From a virus, in IMG/VR virus record IMGVR_UViG_3300033146_005641, positions 55,352 to 119,351 of that record: 64,000 nt of DNA. One strand, given 5' to 3'. The notes under the pieces were generated by a model, which saw only the letters and a list, made by a program, of their open reading frames with translations, was not told the origin of the DNA and searched no databases. Below are positions 16,608 through 25,477 of this stretch, piece by piece. The position numbers and the translations under genes are program-made. Every line of letters begins with the position of its first letter. Position 1 is the first letter of the stretch.

Positions 16608-19600
16608 ATGAATGACATTGTCGGTGTATCAGGTGATTACACGCTCAATTCAATAAACATTAAAGAAGATAAGGTTTTTAGAAGTGTAGTAGAAGCTATT
16701 ACGCCTGAAAAAATATTTAAAGAAAACAAAGAATTGATTGATGCTTTTGTAGATATCCTAGTAGAAGAATCTCCTATATCTATTAATATAATGGATATAT
16801 TTAATAAAGATAAAAGCATAGAGAGTTTAGATGCTGTTCAGAAACAATTTGCAGAAGTTTATTTAAATAATTTTTATACCGTTTGGAATAAAGCCAAAAC
16901 CGACTTTAGATTAAAAAATAAAATAGATAATCTTCTTAAAGAATATTCTAATCTGGGTGTGGAAATAGATAGAAAAAAATCTTTTATAAACTTTTTCAAA
17001 AATGAAGAAGAGATGTATACTTCTGATAGATATATGATGGCTAAAACCTTTAATGAAAAAAAAGGTACTGAAGTAGCTATTGAATACGCCTATAAATTAG
17101 CGTGGTTATCAGGAATTGAAGGACCTCTTAGAGATGCTTATTTTTTCGATATACACTCTCAGTCTTGTTTAGGACTTTCTGAAGGATTTATTATCTGTGG
17201 AGATTCATTATCCGATCCTCTACCTCCAGAGCCTACACAAGAGGAGAAAGATTTATTTCCTAATATTTGGCCTCTTCCTAGTGAGATTCCTATTTTATGT
17301 AGTGATTCCTCTGCTTCTAGAATAGGTACTTTTACTATTTCTGATTCTGTATCTTATGATTCTTGTACAAAATTTACATATCAGATAGAGGGTTCGTTAT
17401 TTCCGGAATTTTTTGAAGCTTTTGTTTTACCTCTAGCACATCCTATAGGCTTTAATTATATCTATAGAAAAATAACATCTATAGCTTTCGAAGATTATTT
17501 TAATTTAGAATATATATACAGATGTGACGAAATCGGTGTTAGAAGTCTTTGTAAAGAAGGAGATTGTTCAGAGGCTCTTACAGAACCTTACGGTATAAGA
17601 GCTACATACGATGATAACGGAAATATTATTACTCGCGGAGGAGGAATTACTAACTCACAACTAAAGTATATTGAAAAAGGTATAATGGTAAGAGGAACAT
17701 ATAAGGATTGGGATTATGAAAAATATACATTCGATAATCAAAATTATTTAATTCAATATACTTATGCACCGCCGTTAGGGAAAGTTCAACAGGTAATAGA
17801 ATATTATGATATTAATTTAAATAGATCCTATAATTATGTTAAAAACTCTTCTTTCGAAGAGTGGTATGATTGGAATATACAATTACACGGAAATTGGACT
17901 ATAGGTACAGGTAAAGCCGTATTCAGTGGTAGAACAACAACTGGCGAAGATGATACGTATAAATTAACACAACCTATTTCGTTACAAAAAGATAAAAATT
18001 ATGAAATAGTAATTAAAGTAGAAAATCTCACACCGGGAGGACAAATTATATTAAGAATAAACGAAAGAAACGTTTATGACGAAAACGGGAATGTAGTAGG
18101 TGTAGATTATGACGAATGGGTTTTATCTGAAAATATTGAATATAATTTAGGATATACAGGATATGGTGGTGAAGAAATACAAGTATTCACTAATGAAGCT
18201 AACGTAGAATTTTCTATAGATTATATAAACGTATTTATTAATGAGCCTAATAAATCCTATACTAATGATAAGGATCAAAGCGATATATACATTATAAACC
18301 TTGATATTCCTATTTTAAATTTATTTACTTATGATGAAATTATAACAGATATTCAATCTGTTTTTACCGAAGATATGAATGAGTTATATTATGACTATCT
18401 AACAGATGATGATAGATATCCTATTATTGGTCAAAATATGATAATCAATGAATATAGTTTCGGAAGAGCGGATGTAGAAACTACTGGCGAAACTCAATGG
18501 GTAGACGTAAAAGAACATTTAACTGTAGAATATTTAGTTCCAACTAATGGTGAAGGTGAAGTTAGAACTCGTTATGAAGCTGTAAGAGATTTAGGATTAG
18601 TAGACATATTAAATGAAGATTTTACAGATATAAACCGTTGGAAAATATTAGTTAATAATATTAATTATAAGCTAGATATTGATGAAGATATTACTAGTGA
18701 GGGTGCTTTTAGAATTGGTGATAAATATTCTAATCCTACAGGTTTGGTTATTCCTAAGGGTTCCGATAACACTACTTATATGATAGAAGAATTAAGTATA
18801 GAAAGAGATTTTGAAGAGGAGTGGATTCAAGGATTAGACGATATTTCTTTTACTAATCCTTCTAAATGGTTTATGACATCCGATTGGAGGATAGAAGAAT
18901 TTTTCAATTCCGAATCTAACTTCGCTGAAATAAAACCAAGAAATACTATACAAACTACAGGTAATGAACAATTAATAGACGTTCAAATTGGTACGCTTAT
19001 AGAATATGTAGAGGCTGTTCAAGGACCCGATATAGATAATACTCCACCATTTGGACATAAGCATCATACATATGAGTCTTTAGAAAATAGAGGTGTTATA
19101 GATATTAACGAGGAAGATTTTATATCATCACCTAAATGGAAAAAATATAGAAGAACTGTAGACTCTTATTTATCTAGAGAAATAGATACAGATACTGTTC
19201 TTAATGATGAGATAATAAAATTAACTACATTAATAGACTTTCAGCATGAGTATAGCGATATTGATAACTGGATAGAGCTTACTATAGGACAAAAAGGTGA
19301 TGTAGTATATAGATATAAAAAAGATGAAGATTACTGGATAGAGATTAATACAGGAAATTTAGTTACTTATCAAAAATATAAAAACGGAATATTAGTATAT
19401 GAAAATCAATATGAGTCGGTTTTAGATAGAGGTGAAATTAATCTAAAAGAAGAAGATTTTACAGACTCTAATAACTGGACACTAATATCTAATACCGATA
19501 ACGTGCCGGATTATACATATAAATCCAATGATAATAATTTCGTTGTAGATATAAGTGTAGATATGACTATTGATGTTATTCAGGATAATTATTGGTCAAA

Positions 19601-19847
19601 TAGAGAAAGAAAAAGATATATTTCTAAAACCGATAGACTATCTGTGAATTTAGATTGGGAGGATTTCTCAGATGAAAATTTATGGATCGAAGAAGAGGTT
19701 AATAATCCCATAAGAGTATCTAATAGTACTCAAATAGAATGGGGAGGTAAGTATAAAGAAGATGATAAAATATACTTTACTGCTTCGCCTACCTTTAGAG
19801 GTAAAGTAACATATTTCGATACAAAAGTATTTAATAAAAAGTTATAA
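16608..19847 (+). CDS. Large baseplate wedge protein (gp7-like by position and size)
   Basis: 1079 residues; T4 gp7, which also follows gp6, has 1032. Residues ~1-170 are helical. Residues ~420-545 (NSSFEEWYDWNIQLHGNWTI, then a beta-rich part) look like a carbohydrate-binding or jelly-roll module. The C-terminal half has 5-6 diverged copies of a short motif EDFTDxxxW: at about residues 670 (NEDFTDINRW), 745, 835 (EEDFISSPKW), 877, 947 (EEDFTDSNNW) and 1014 (WEDFSDENLW). Some cysteines cluster at ~311-321. I assign gp7 by context, not by direct similarity; it may bind fibres or gp8/gp10-like partners. Confidence 0.65.
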   Translation: MNDIVGVSGDYTLNSINIKEDKVFRSVVEAITPEKIFKENKELIDAFVDILVEESPISINIMDIFNKDKSIESLDAVQKQFAEVYLNNFYTVWNKAKTDFRLKNKIDNLLKEYSNLGVEIDRKKSFINFFKNEEEMYTSDRYMMAKTFNEKKGTEVAIEYAYKLAWLSGIEGPLRDAYFFDIHSQSCLGLSEGFIICGDSLSDPLPPEPTQEEKDLFPNIWPLPSEIPILCSDSSASRIGTFTISDSVSYDSCTKFTYQIEGSLFPEFFEAFVLPLAHPIGFNYIYRKITSIAFEDYFNLEYIYRCDEIGVRSLCKEGDCSEALTEPYGIRATYDDNGNIITRGGGITNSQLKYIEKGIMVRGTYKDWDYEKYTFDNQNYLIQYTYAPPLGKVQQVIEYYDINLNRSYNYVKNSSFEEWYDWNIQLHGNWTIGTGKAVFSGRTTTGEDDTYKLTQPISLQKDKNYEIVIKVENLTPGGQIILRINERNVYDENGNVVGVDYDEWVLSENIEYNLGYTGYGGEEIQVFTNEANVEFSIDYINVFINEPNKSYTNDKDQSDIYIINLDIPILNLFTYDEIITDIQSVFTEDMNELYYDYLTDDDRYPIIGQNMIINEYSFGRADVETTGETQWVDVKEHLTVEYLVPTNGEGEVRTRYEAVRDLGLVDILNEDFTDINRWKILVNNINYKLDIDEDITSEGAFRIGDKYSNPTGLVIPKGSDNTTYMIEELSIERDFEEEWIQGLDDISFTNPSKWFMTSDWRIEEFFNSESNFAEIKPRNTIQTTGNEQLIDVQIGTLIEYVEAVQGPDIDNTPPFGHKHHTYESLENRGVIDINEEDFISSPKWKKYRRTVDSYLSREIDTDTVLNDEIIKLTTLIDFQHEYSDIDNWIELTIGQKGDVVYRYKKDEDYWIEINTGNLVTYQKYKNGILVYENQYESVLDRGEINLKEEDFTDSNNWTLISNTDNVPDYTYKSNDNNFVVDISVDMTIDVIQDNYWSNRERKRYISKTDRLSVNLDWEDFSDENLWIEEEVNNPIRVSNSTQIEWGGKYKEDDKIYFTASPTFRGKVTYFDTKVFNKKL

Positions 19848-19850
19848 ATA
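19843..19850 (+). promoter_or_regulatory. T4-type late promoter
   Basis: TATAAATA overlapping the stop of the upstream gene, 22 bases before the ATG at 19873. Confidence 0.8.
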
Positions 19851-19872
19851 ATTTAACTAAAAAAGGAAGAAA

Positions 19873-20544
19873 ATGAAAATAGAAGAGTTCGTTAATAAAC
19901 CTACCGAAGGATATTTTAAACTAGAATGTCTAAATGATAAGGGTGAGGTTATTGATGTATTTGAACAGAAAAATATGATCATGTTCAATTCTAAGCCTTC
20001 TGTAGCTAATTCAACTATAGGAGTATATCCTCCAGTAGATTATATTAATAAAATAGTCTTAGGTAGTAGAGGTCATGACGTAGGAACAGGAAATCTTTTA
20101 ATAGGTAGAGATTTTGGATATCAGCGTGAGAAACTATTCGCTGAAGAAGAATTAGGTAATACGTATGTTATAGTTTTTAATCCACTAGTAAGAGATGGAG
20201 AAGGATTTATAAGCGATATTAAATACGAAGCCTACCATGAAGGCATCTCTACTAAAACTGTAGTTACTGCTAATAAAGCTAGGATATGGGCTAAAATAAT
20301 TAATACTAGTACAATCGAATATAAGATTGAAATAGATCCCTCTAACGCTAACGGACCTGAGGGCGTTCAGGCGTGGACCGAAGCTGCTCTTTTTACAAAA
20401 AGAGGAGAGTCTACGGAATACGATTCAGGTAATGCTCCTACGGGAGCACCTAAAAATGGAAAAATATTCTCTATGAGAACATTTCCAGCAAAAATTAAAG
20501 AACCTACAACTACGTTTAGAATAACGTGGCGTATAACATTCTAA
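19873..20544 (+). CDS. Baseplate/tail structural protein (possibly gp8-like)
   Basis: 223 residues. A beta-rich protein with GYFKLECLNDKGEVIDVFEQ (~13-32) near the start and the ending KIFSMRTFPAKIKEPTTTF plus ITWRITF. This ending (FxMRxFPxxxKxP...W.I.F) is shared by many phage baseplate and fibre-attachment proteins. By position after the gp7-like gene it could do the job of gp8, which is 334 residues in T4, but similarity is weak. It follows AAAAAAGGAAGAAA. Confidence 0.6.
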   Translation: MKIEEFVNKPTEGYFKLECLNDKGEVIDVFEQKNMIMFNSKPSVANSTIGVYPPVDYINKIVLGSRGHDVGTGNLLIGRDFGYQREKLFAEEELGNTYVIVFNPLVRDGEGFISDIKYEAYHEGISTKTVVTANKARIWAKIINTSTIEYKIEIDPSNANGPEGVQAWTEAALFTKRGESTEYDSGNAPTGAPKNGKIFSMRTFPAKIKEPTTTFRITWRITF

Positions 20545-20553
20545 GGAGAATAA

Positions 20554-20946
20554 ATGGCTAGAACCACACTACAACAATTCGTTGATTATTATGAAGTAAG
20601 AAATGGATATGTGGGCTCAAAAGATGCTCTTAATAAAGCGGTCCATCAAACAAAGTTAGAGATTAACGAACTATGGAACTGGGCTTCAGGAGGACAAGAT
20701 ACTATTAATCTTCCCGATGGAGGTATAAATTCATATATCATTAATGATAATAAGTATAATGATATTGTAGGAGATCCTTCAAGATTGACTAGATCTGCTC
20801 AATGGTGTCAAGTAAATTTATTTGATACTACGGCAGAGCAGGGTAAAACAGACCAAGAACGAGGTTGGAGTTCATCAACGACTTGGAAAGTTATTACGGG
20901 TGTCTCAGATATGGGAGATACTAAATATAACGGTGGTGCTTGGTAG
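20554..20946 (+). CDS. Small virion structural protein, last gene of the baseplate operon
   Basis: 130 residues, starting MARTTLQQFVDYYEVRNGYV. It is rich in Trp, Asn and Gly towards the C-terminus (WASGGQDTINLPDGG, RGWSSSTTWKVITG), as in tail-fibre connector proteins. AAGGAGAATAA is a strong ribosome binding site nine bases after the previous gene. The terminator hairpin follows within ten bases. The family is not known to me. Confidence 0.6.
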   Translation: MARTTLQQFVDYYEVRNGYVGSKDALNKAVHQTKLEINELWNWASGGQDTINLPDGGINSYIINDNKYNDIVGDPSRLTRSAQWCQVNLFDTTAEQGKTDQERGWSSSTTWKVITGVSDMGDTKYNGGAW

Positions 20947-20951
20947 TAATT

Positions 20952-20975
20952 TTAGACGAATTCTATTTCGTCTAA
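20952..20975. terminator. Hairpin terminator of the baseplate operon
   Basis: TTAGACGAA, loop TTCTAT, TTCGTCTAA: a perfect nine-base-pair stem followed by T-rich sequence. It lies between convergent genes and can serve both. Confidence 0.8.
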
Positions 20976-21034
20976 TTCTACTACTCTATAATTTTTTATA
21001 TAGTATATTATAGATAATAAGGCCTAAAATTATA

Positions 21035-21511
21035 CTAATTTTCCATCTCCATATAATTAAACTCTAGAGATATTAGCACAGTTATAGAACTATCCTCACC
21101 ATCTCTAATATCCATTTCTATATCGCCAATAGACTGAACTCTACAATCTCTAAACCAGAACTTTTTAATTGATTTTTTATTTAAACTATCATAAACTTCT
21201 AACCATACGTCAAAAGATTTTTTATTGGAAAATTTACCCTTTTTAACGTTTATAGACTCTATAAAATTATTAAATACTTCATCATATACATTCCATTCTC
21301 TATCTATCATGATATCTAAATTTAAAGTAGAAAACTCTACAGTATCTCCTCCTAATATCTCTCTTACACCACCCCTCGAACCTAGTTGAGGATTACTAAA
21401 AGATAGTCCCGGTATATTAAACGACTGTGCTAAATAGAATACGTTTTTTAGTACATTAGAACCCCATCTAAGATCAGTTGATGTAGATAGAGAGTTATTA
21501 AATTGACTCAT
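21035..21511 (-). CDS. Tail tube-like protein
   Basis: 158 residues, the length of a T4 tube protein (163). The plan WGSNVLKNVFYLAQSFNIPG (~17-36), TVEFSTLNLDIMIDREWNVY (~58-77) and FWFRDCRVQSIGDIEMDI (~119-136) with a final SLEFNY strand fits the gp19-like tube domain. It stands alone on the minus strand with its own late box. It could be a tube terminator or tail-completion protein (gp3/gp15 type). This is inference from fold pattern. Confidence 0.6.
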   Translation of the reverse strand: MSQFNNSLSTSTDLRWGSNVLKNVFYLAQSFNIPGLSFSNPQLGSRGGVREILGGDTVEFSTLNLDIMIDREWNVYDEVFNNFIESINVKKGKFSNKKSFDVWLEVYDSLNKKSIKKFWFRDCRVQSIGDIEMDIRDGEDSSITVLISLEFNYMEMEN

Positions 21512-21528
21512 TATATACCTTTTTATAT

Positions 21529-21536
21529 TATTTATA
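21529..21536 (-). promoter_or_regulatory. T4-type late promoter
   Basis: TATAAATA on the minus strand, 18 bases upstream of the ATG at 21511, with AAAAAGG between. Confidence 0.8.
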
Positions 21537-21575
21537 TGTCTGTATTATATATTATTAAGTTTAATTTAAGGCTAA

Positions 21576-21597
21576 ATTAAGCAAATTCATATATAAT
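21576..21597 (+). promoter_or_regulatory. Probable early/middle promoter for the late sigma gene
   Basis: ATTAAG-type box at 21576 and TATAAT at 21592-21597, then ATAAGGA before the ATG at 21624. Confidence 0.5.
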
Positions 21598-21623
21598 TTG
21601 TTATATACGAAATAAGGAATATA

Positions 21624-22559
21624 ATGATAGATAAAGCGTCTATTGAGGATTTAGAAAAAGGTTTAAAAAAATATTTACCAGAACCAGTTATTAATTCTGA
21701 ATTAATACTTTTCAATAATTCTAAAATACTTAAAAATATAAAAAAATATAATATTAATAAATTAATGAAGAATACTACACCCTATGGACTAATAAATGCT
21801 TCGAAAAATGAAAAGAAGATATATTCTGATAAATTACCAAATTTATATACTAAATTCACGTTTTTAAAGTCGATTCCTAAATATAATGATAAATATATAC
21901 AAGAGATTGAGACTTTACGTGATGAGTATAGTGAATTAGAAAGGTCTATAGAAAAGGGACTACAAAAAAAGAAAAGATATATTAGAGATAGAATAAAGGA
22001 TTTAAGTTCTGCCACTTTCGTTTATAGAGATCCTAATATCTTTGGAGAAATGATTTTAATAATAATTAATAATATTCTTACCAGACCGAACTTTTCGAGA
22101 TACTCATATAAAAATGAAATGAAGTCTTTAGCTATTGAACATATATTAAAATATACTTGGAGATTTGCTCCTTATAAACAATCTAAAATTTCAGGACAAT
22201 ATGTGTCGGCTTTTACATATATTAGTACTATTTCCTTTAATGCTTTTGTAGCTACCATTAATTCTCAAAATAAAGAAGCTAAGAAATCTAAAGAGGAGTT
22301 TTTAGAAACTCAAAAATTTAAATATTCTACAATAAGGTCCTCAAATATAATTCCCGATCATTCAGAGATAGAAAAGAAAGTTAGACTAGTAAATATCGAA
22401 AACAGACTAATAGATGAAATTAAGAAAATTCCGCTAGATCAGAAAGATATATTAGTTGAATATCCTAAGAATTATAGAATAGATATGAATGAATATAAAG
22501 AACTCACCGAATTTTCTAAAGAAAATGATTTAAATTTAAGTTTAGTTAGAGAAAGATAA
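21624..22559 (+). CDS. 55: Late-transcription sigma factor (T4 gp55 family)
   Basis: 311 residues; T4 gp55 has 185, so the N-terminal ~130 residues are extra. The core aligns by eye with gp55: MILIIINNILTRPNFSRYSY (~141-160) against the T4 MLIAEGLSKRFNFSGY segment, and SAFTYISTISFNAFVATINS (~195-214) plus NKEAKK against [21 protein letters not shown]. gp55 replaces sigma70 on host RNA polymerase and reads the TATAAATA box. At least 17 such boxes lie before structural genes in this window, which strongly supports the call. It is followed after two bases by the gp33-like gene. Confidence 0.88.
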   Translation: MIDKASIEDLEKGLKKYLPEPVINSELILFNNSKILKNIKKYNINKLMKNTTPYGLINASKNEKKIYSDKLPNLYTKFTFLKSIPKYNDKYIQEIETLRDEYSELERSIEKGLQKKKRYIRDRIKDLSSATFVYRDPNIFGEMILIIINNILTRPNFSRYSYKNEMKSLAIEHILKYTWRFAPYKQSKISGQYVSAFTYISTISFNAFVATINSQNKEAKKSKEEFLETQKFKYSTIRSSNIIPDHSEIEKKVRLVNIENRLIDEIKKIPLDQKDILVEYPKNYRIDMNEYKELTEFSKENDLNLSLVRER

Positions 22560-22561
22560 TA

Positions 22562-22807
22562 ATGGAACGTAACGATTTTTTAAAGCTTTTCAATGATATT
22601 AGTAAAATGGAGGGGAATAGTCTCTTAGAAAAAATTTTAGACTATTGTGAAACTTTTAATAAAGATGTTCAAGAAATAGGTGATATATTAGAAGAAAATA
22701 AAGAGTTTAAACAACTATTATATGACGATTGTGTTAATAATAATATAATCAGTGATCCAAAATATAAAAAAACATTAAATAGAACAGAAAATATCGAGGA
22801 ATGGTAG
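22562..22807 (+). CDS. Probable late-promoter co-activator (gp33-like)
   Basis: 81 residues (T4 gp33 has 112). The segment SLLEKILDYCETFNKDVQEI (~19-38), then GDILEENKEFKQLL and NNNIIS, resembles the T4 gp33 run IIEKMVEEFGMSYLEATTAF with LEENS and IDENLL. gp33 bridges the RNA polymerase flap and the sliding clamp. The placement two bases after gp55 fits. Similarity is short and the C-terminal clamp-binding hydrophobic tail is not clear (it ends ENIEEW), so this stays tentative. Confidence 0.55.
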   Translation: MERNDFLKLFNDISKMEGNSLLEKILDYCETFNKDVQEIGDILEENKEFKQLLYDDCVNNNIISDPKYKKTLNRTENIEEW

Positions 22808-22822
22808 ACTATTTTATCTAAC

Positions 22823-22845
22823 TTTAAGTCTTATTATAATATAAT
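22823..22845 (+). promoter_or_regulatory. Early-type promoter
   Basis: TTTAAGTCTT at 22823 and TATAAT at 22840-22845, within the conserved module that ends TATATAAAGAGAAAATG. Confidence 0.75.
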
Positions 22846-22863
22846 ATATTATATAAAGAGAAA

Positions 22864-22991
22864 ATGAATTCAAAATTAGAACAATTTTTAGGTTTTTATA
22901 ATTTTAGGATTTTAGAATAATCGAATATGTAGAAATATTACATAGAAAAAGTTTGGAGATAAAAATTGATAACATGGACTCAACAATATAA
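22864..22991 (+). pseudogene. Small early gene with one frameshift
   Basis: From the ATG at 22864, directly after an early promoter leader, the frame reads MNSKLEQFLGFYNFRILE and stops at 22920. The +1 frame continues FRIIEYVEILHRKSLEIKI and stops at 22991. A missing T in the TTTT run near 22911 would join them into a ~42-residue protein. It overlaps the next start by 26 bases. Confidence 0.4.
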
Positions 22992-23451
22992 GATAATTTC
23001 TAACGTCTTTAAATCTTTTCGTGTTGGTAAAAAAGTAAATGAAGAAAAGCCTTTTACACAGAAAGAATTAGAAAGGAATAAATTATTTTTAAATCCTAAT
23101 AAGTTTCAAAACTATACTTTAGCTAACCTTAAAATTCTTATAATTTATGAGATGTGGAGAAATATGCCTTCTTCTAAAATTGCATTTCTTAAAATTTTAA
23201 ATTCTCTAAAAGAGAAGGATATTGTAGAATTTAGAGGATTTAAAAGAGATATAGAGAGCTATCACTACATATTTAAAAAAGATACAGATACTCTTAAAAC
23301 CGTAGATATAGAGCCTTATGAAGCATATAAGAAAAACCTAATTCATCCTCTTACTCTAGGATCTCTAAACATCTCTGAGGGGACAGTAGGAATAATCGGT
23401 AAAAAAGATGTATCTAGGTCTAGGGTTCTTAGATCTTTTTTTAATTTTTAA
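22966..23451 (+). CDS. Conserved-position protein between late-transcription and clamp-loader genes, unknown
   Basis: 161 residues from a TTG start that follows TTTGGAGATAAAAA. There is no other in-frame start before residue ~60, which supports TTG. It is basic, mixed alpha/beta, with LANLKILIIYEMWRNMPSSK (~52-71) and LKEKDIVEFRGFKRDIESYH. The small clamp-loader subunit gp62 is encoded beside gp44 in T4, so that role is possible, but I see no direct similarity. Confidence 0.6.
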   Translation: MITWTQQYKIISNVFKSFRVGKKVNEEKPFTQKELERNKLFLNPNKFQNYTLANLKILIIYEMWRNMPSSKIAFLKILNSLKEKDIVEFRGFKRDIESYHYIFKKDTDTLKTVDIEPYEAYKKNLIHPLTLGSLNISEGTVGIIGKKDVSRSRVLRSFFNF

Positions 23452-23472
23452 TTAAGAATCATATAATATAAT
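23451..23472 (+). promoter_or_regulatory. Possible promoter for the clamp-loader gene
   Basis: ATTAAGAATC at 23451 and two overlapping TATAAT boxes (23462 and 23467), then ACAGGAG before the ATG at 23491. Confidence 0.5.
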
Positions 23473-23490
23473 TTTAATACAGGAGAATAA

Positions 23491-24438
23491 ATGACAAAAA
23501 CACCTATTTCTAAAAACGAAAAAGAAAAAATATTTGTAGAGAGATATAGACCTAGAACTATAAAAGATATAATCCTACCTAAGGAAATGAAAGAGTCTCT
23601 TTTAGAGTGGAAAAGAGAGGGTCAAATTCCTAATCTATTATTAATTTCTAAAGCACCGGGATTAGGTAAGACCTCTCTAGCTCACGTTATAGCTAACGAA
23701 TTAGATGCTGAGATTAAGTTTATTAATGCATCTCTAGAAAGTAATATTGATTTATTGAGAGAATCTATTAAAGGATTTGTAACTACCGCAGGATGGGATA
23801 ATAGACCTAAAATTGTAGTTCTTGATGAGGCTGACGGCTTGAATGAAAGAACTACTCAACCTGCTCTAAGAGCGTTTATTGAAGAGTTTTCTAAAAGCGC
23901 TAGGTTTATTTTAACAGCTAATAATCAAAATAAAATCATAGAACCCTTACAGGATAGATTAATGGATTATGACTTTGATAAGATGTTTAATGAAAATAAG
24001 ACTCTTATCAAGGATATTTATTTAAGATGTGAGTCTATTTTAGAGGAAGAAGATATTGAGTATAATAAAGAAGACCTAAAATATCTAGTAAAACACTATT
24101 TTCCATCGCAAAGAAGTATTGTAATGAAATTACAACAATTTACTACTAATGGTGTTTTAAAAATTAACCATTCTGAAATGAATATTGATGGTGTTTTAGC
24201 TGATATTAGAAAATTAGTCGTATCGAAAGACTTTGAAAAGATTAGAGAATTAATAACTGAAATTTCAGATCCTTCACTAATATTTTCGAATTTTTATGAA
24301 CACCTAGATGAGTTTGAAAAATCTAAAAGACCGGGTGTAGTTTTAACAATAGCTAAATATCAATCATATGATAGTTTAGTAAGAGATAGAGTTATCAATG
24401 TTATGGCATGTTTAACGGAGATGATGCAATTTTTATAA
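23491..24438 (+). CDS. 44: Sliding-clamp loader large subunit (T4 gp44)
   Basis: 315 residues (T4 gp44 has 319). It is an AAA+ ATPase that opens and loads the gp45 clamp on DNA. The start FVERYRPRTIKDIILPKEMK (~10-29) is the gp44/RFC signature. Walker A is APGLGKTS (~55-62), Walker B VVLDEADG (~109-116), sensor 1 FILTANNQNKII (~146-157), and a sensor 2/SRC-like PSQRSIVMKL (~210-219). It is followed by a filament-protein gene, not by gp62 and regA as in T4. Confidence 0.93.
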   Translation: MTKTPISKNEKEKIFVERYRPRTIKDIILPKEMKESLLEWKREGQIPNLLLISKAPGLGKTSLAHVIANELDAEIKFINASLESNIDLLRESIKGFVTTAGWDNRPKIVVLDEADGLNERTTQPALRAFIEEFSKSARFILTANNQNKIIEPLQDRLMDYDFDKMFNENKTLIKDIYLRCESILEEEDIEYNKEDLKYLVKHYFPSQRSIVMKLQQFTTNGVLKINHSEMNIDGVLADIRKLVVSKDFEKIRELITEISDPSLIFSNFYEHLDEFEKSKRPGVVLTIAKYQSYDSLVRDRVINVMACLTEMMQFL

Positions 24439-24450
24439 AAGGAGAGATGA

Positions 24451-25365
24451 ATGAATTTACCGATAGGTATTGATGTAGGATATAGTTCTACAAAGGTTAG
24501 ATATAACGAAAAGAACGTGAGGTTTCCAACAGCCATTTGTTTTGCTACAGATGTAGGTACATCTTTCGGAGAAGAGGATGTTTATGAATTTGAAGGTGAT
24601 AAGTATTATGTAGGAAAGGATGCTGTAGGTCAAGAAACCTTTAGTACTACAGATTATAAATTCTTATATAAATTTGCACCTTTAATTATTTATCATATTC
24701 TCAAAAAATTTGACGAACATAATCTATCTAAACCTGTAGAAGTAGTAACAGGACTTGCTATTACTGATTGGGATAAAAGAGAGGAATTTAAAGAAAGAAT
24801 TTCTAATTTTGAGATTAATGATGAATCGGTAGAATTAAAGGTATCTCTAATTCCTCAAGGTGCGGGAGTGATTTTAGATTATGTGTATAATCAGAATGGT
24901 GGTAGTTTTCCTGAAAGAATTTCTGCTGTAGATATTGGTCATAATACTATTAATTTTTTAAGTTATAAAAATGGTAAGCCTATTAGAAATGAGATTAACG
25001 GATATCCTGGTCATGGTGTGACTAGTATTCTTAAACCATTTACAAAATTTTTAGAAAATAAGTTCTCTTTAAGTTTTTCAGAACAAGAGGCTATTGGAAT
25101 TTTCCAAAAAGGTACCTTTAGATATAATGGTGAGCTACAAGAAGATGTAAGTGAAAAAATTACAGAGATTAAATCTCAATTTATTAAAAAACTATTTAAT
25201 AGTGTTTTAGTTAATGATAAAAAGATTATGGGAATGAGTGATGTTGTTCTCCTGGCAGGCGGTGGTAGCCTTTTATTAGAAGATGTAAATTTCCCTTCGA
25301 ATGTATTTAAGGTAGAAGAACCGGTGTTTGCAAACGTTAGAGGATATATGGTAGGTAAAGAATAG
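24451..25365 (+). CDS. ParM/StbA-like actin-family ATPase
   Basis: 304 residues, a usual ParM length (~320). Actin-fold landmarks are phosphate-1 GIDVGYSSTKVRY (~6-18), phosphate-2 AVDIGHNTINFL (~160-171) and the adenosine loop LLAGGGSLLL (~267-276). ParM-type proteins form dynamic filaments that segregate plasmid DNA through a ParR adaptor. The next gene encodes a 93-residue protein that would fit as adaptor. In a lytic phage such filaments may place or move DNA in the cell. The ATG follows AAAGGAGAGATGA. Confidence 0.85.
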   Translation: MNLPIGIDVGYSSTKVRYNEKNVRFPTAICFATDVGTSFGEEDVYEFEGDKYYVGKDAVGQETFSTTDYKFLYKFAPLIIYHILKKFDEHNLSKPVEVVTGLAITDWDKREEFKERISNFEINDESVELKVSLIPQGAGVILDYVYNQNGGSFPERISAVDIGHNTINFLSYKNGKPIRNEINGYPGHGVTSILKPFTKFLENKFSLSFSEQEAIGIFQKGTFRYNGELQEDVSEKITEIKSQFIKKLFNSVLVNDKKIMGMSDVVLLAGGGSLLLEDVNFPSNVFKVEEPVFANVRGYMVGKE

Positions 25366-25477
25366 TTTATTAAAAAAATTCTCCTAATCCATATTTAAGA
25401 ATGTATTTAGAAGATGATGAGTCTTTATTTTCTATTATATATTCAGGATGGTATGAATTAACATAAAAGGAAGCAAA

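Noticed and set aside
25401-25466. 21-residue frame between the ParM-like gene and its adaptor
   Set aside because: No ribosome binding site and too short to judge.
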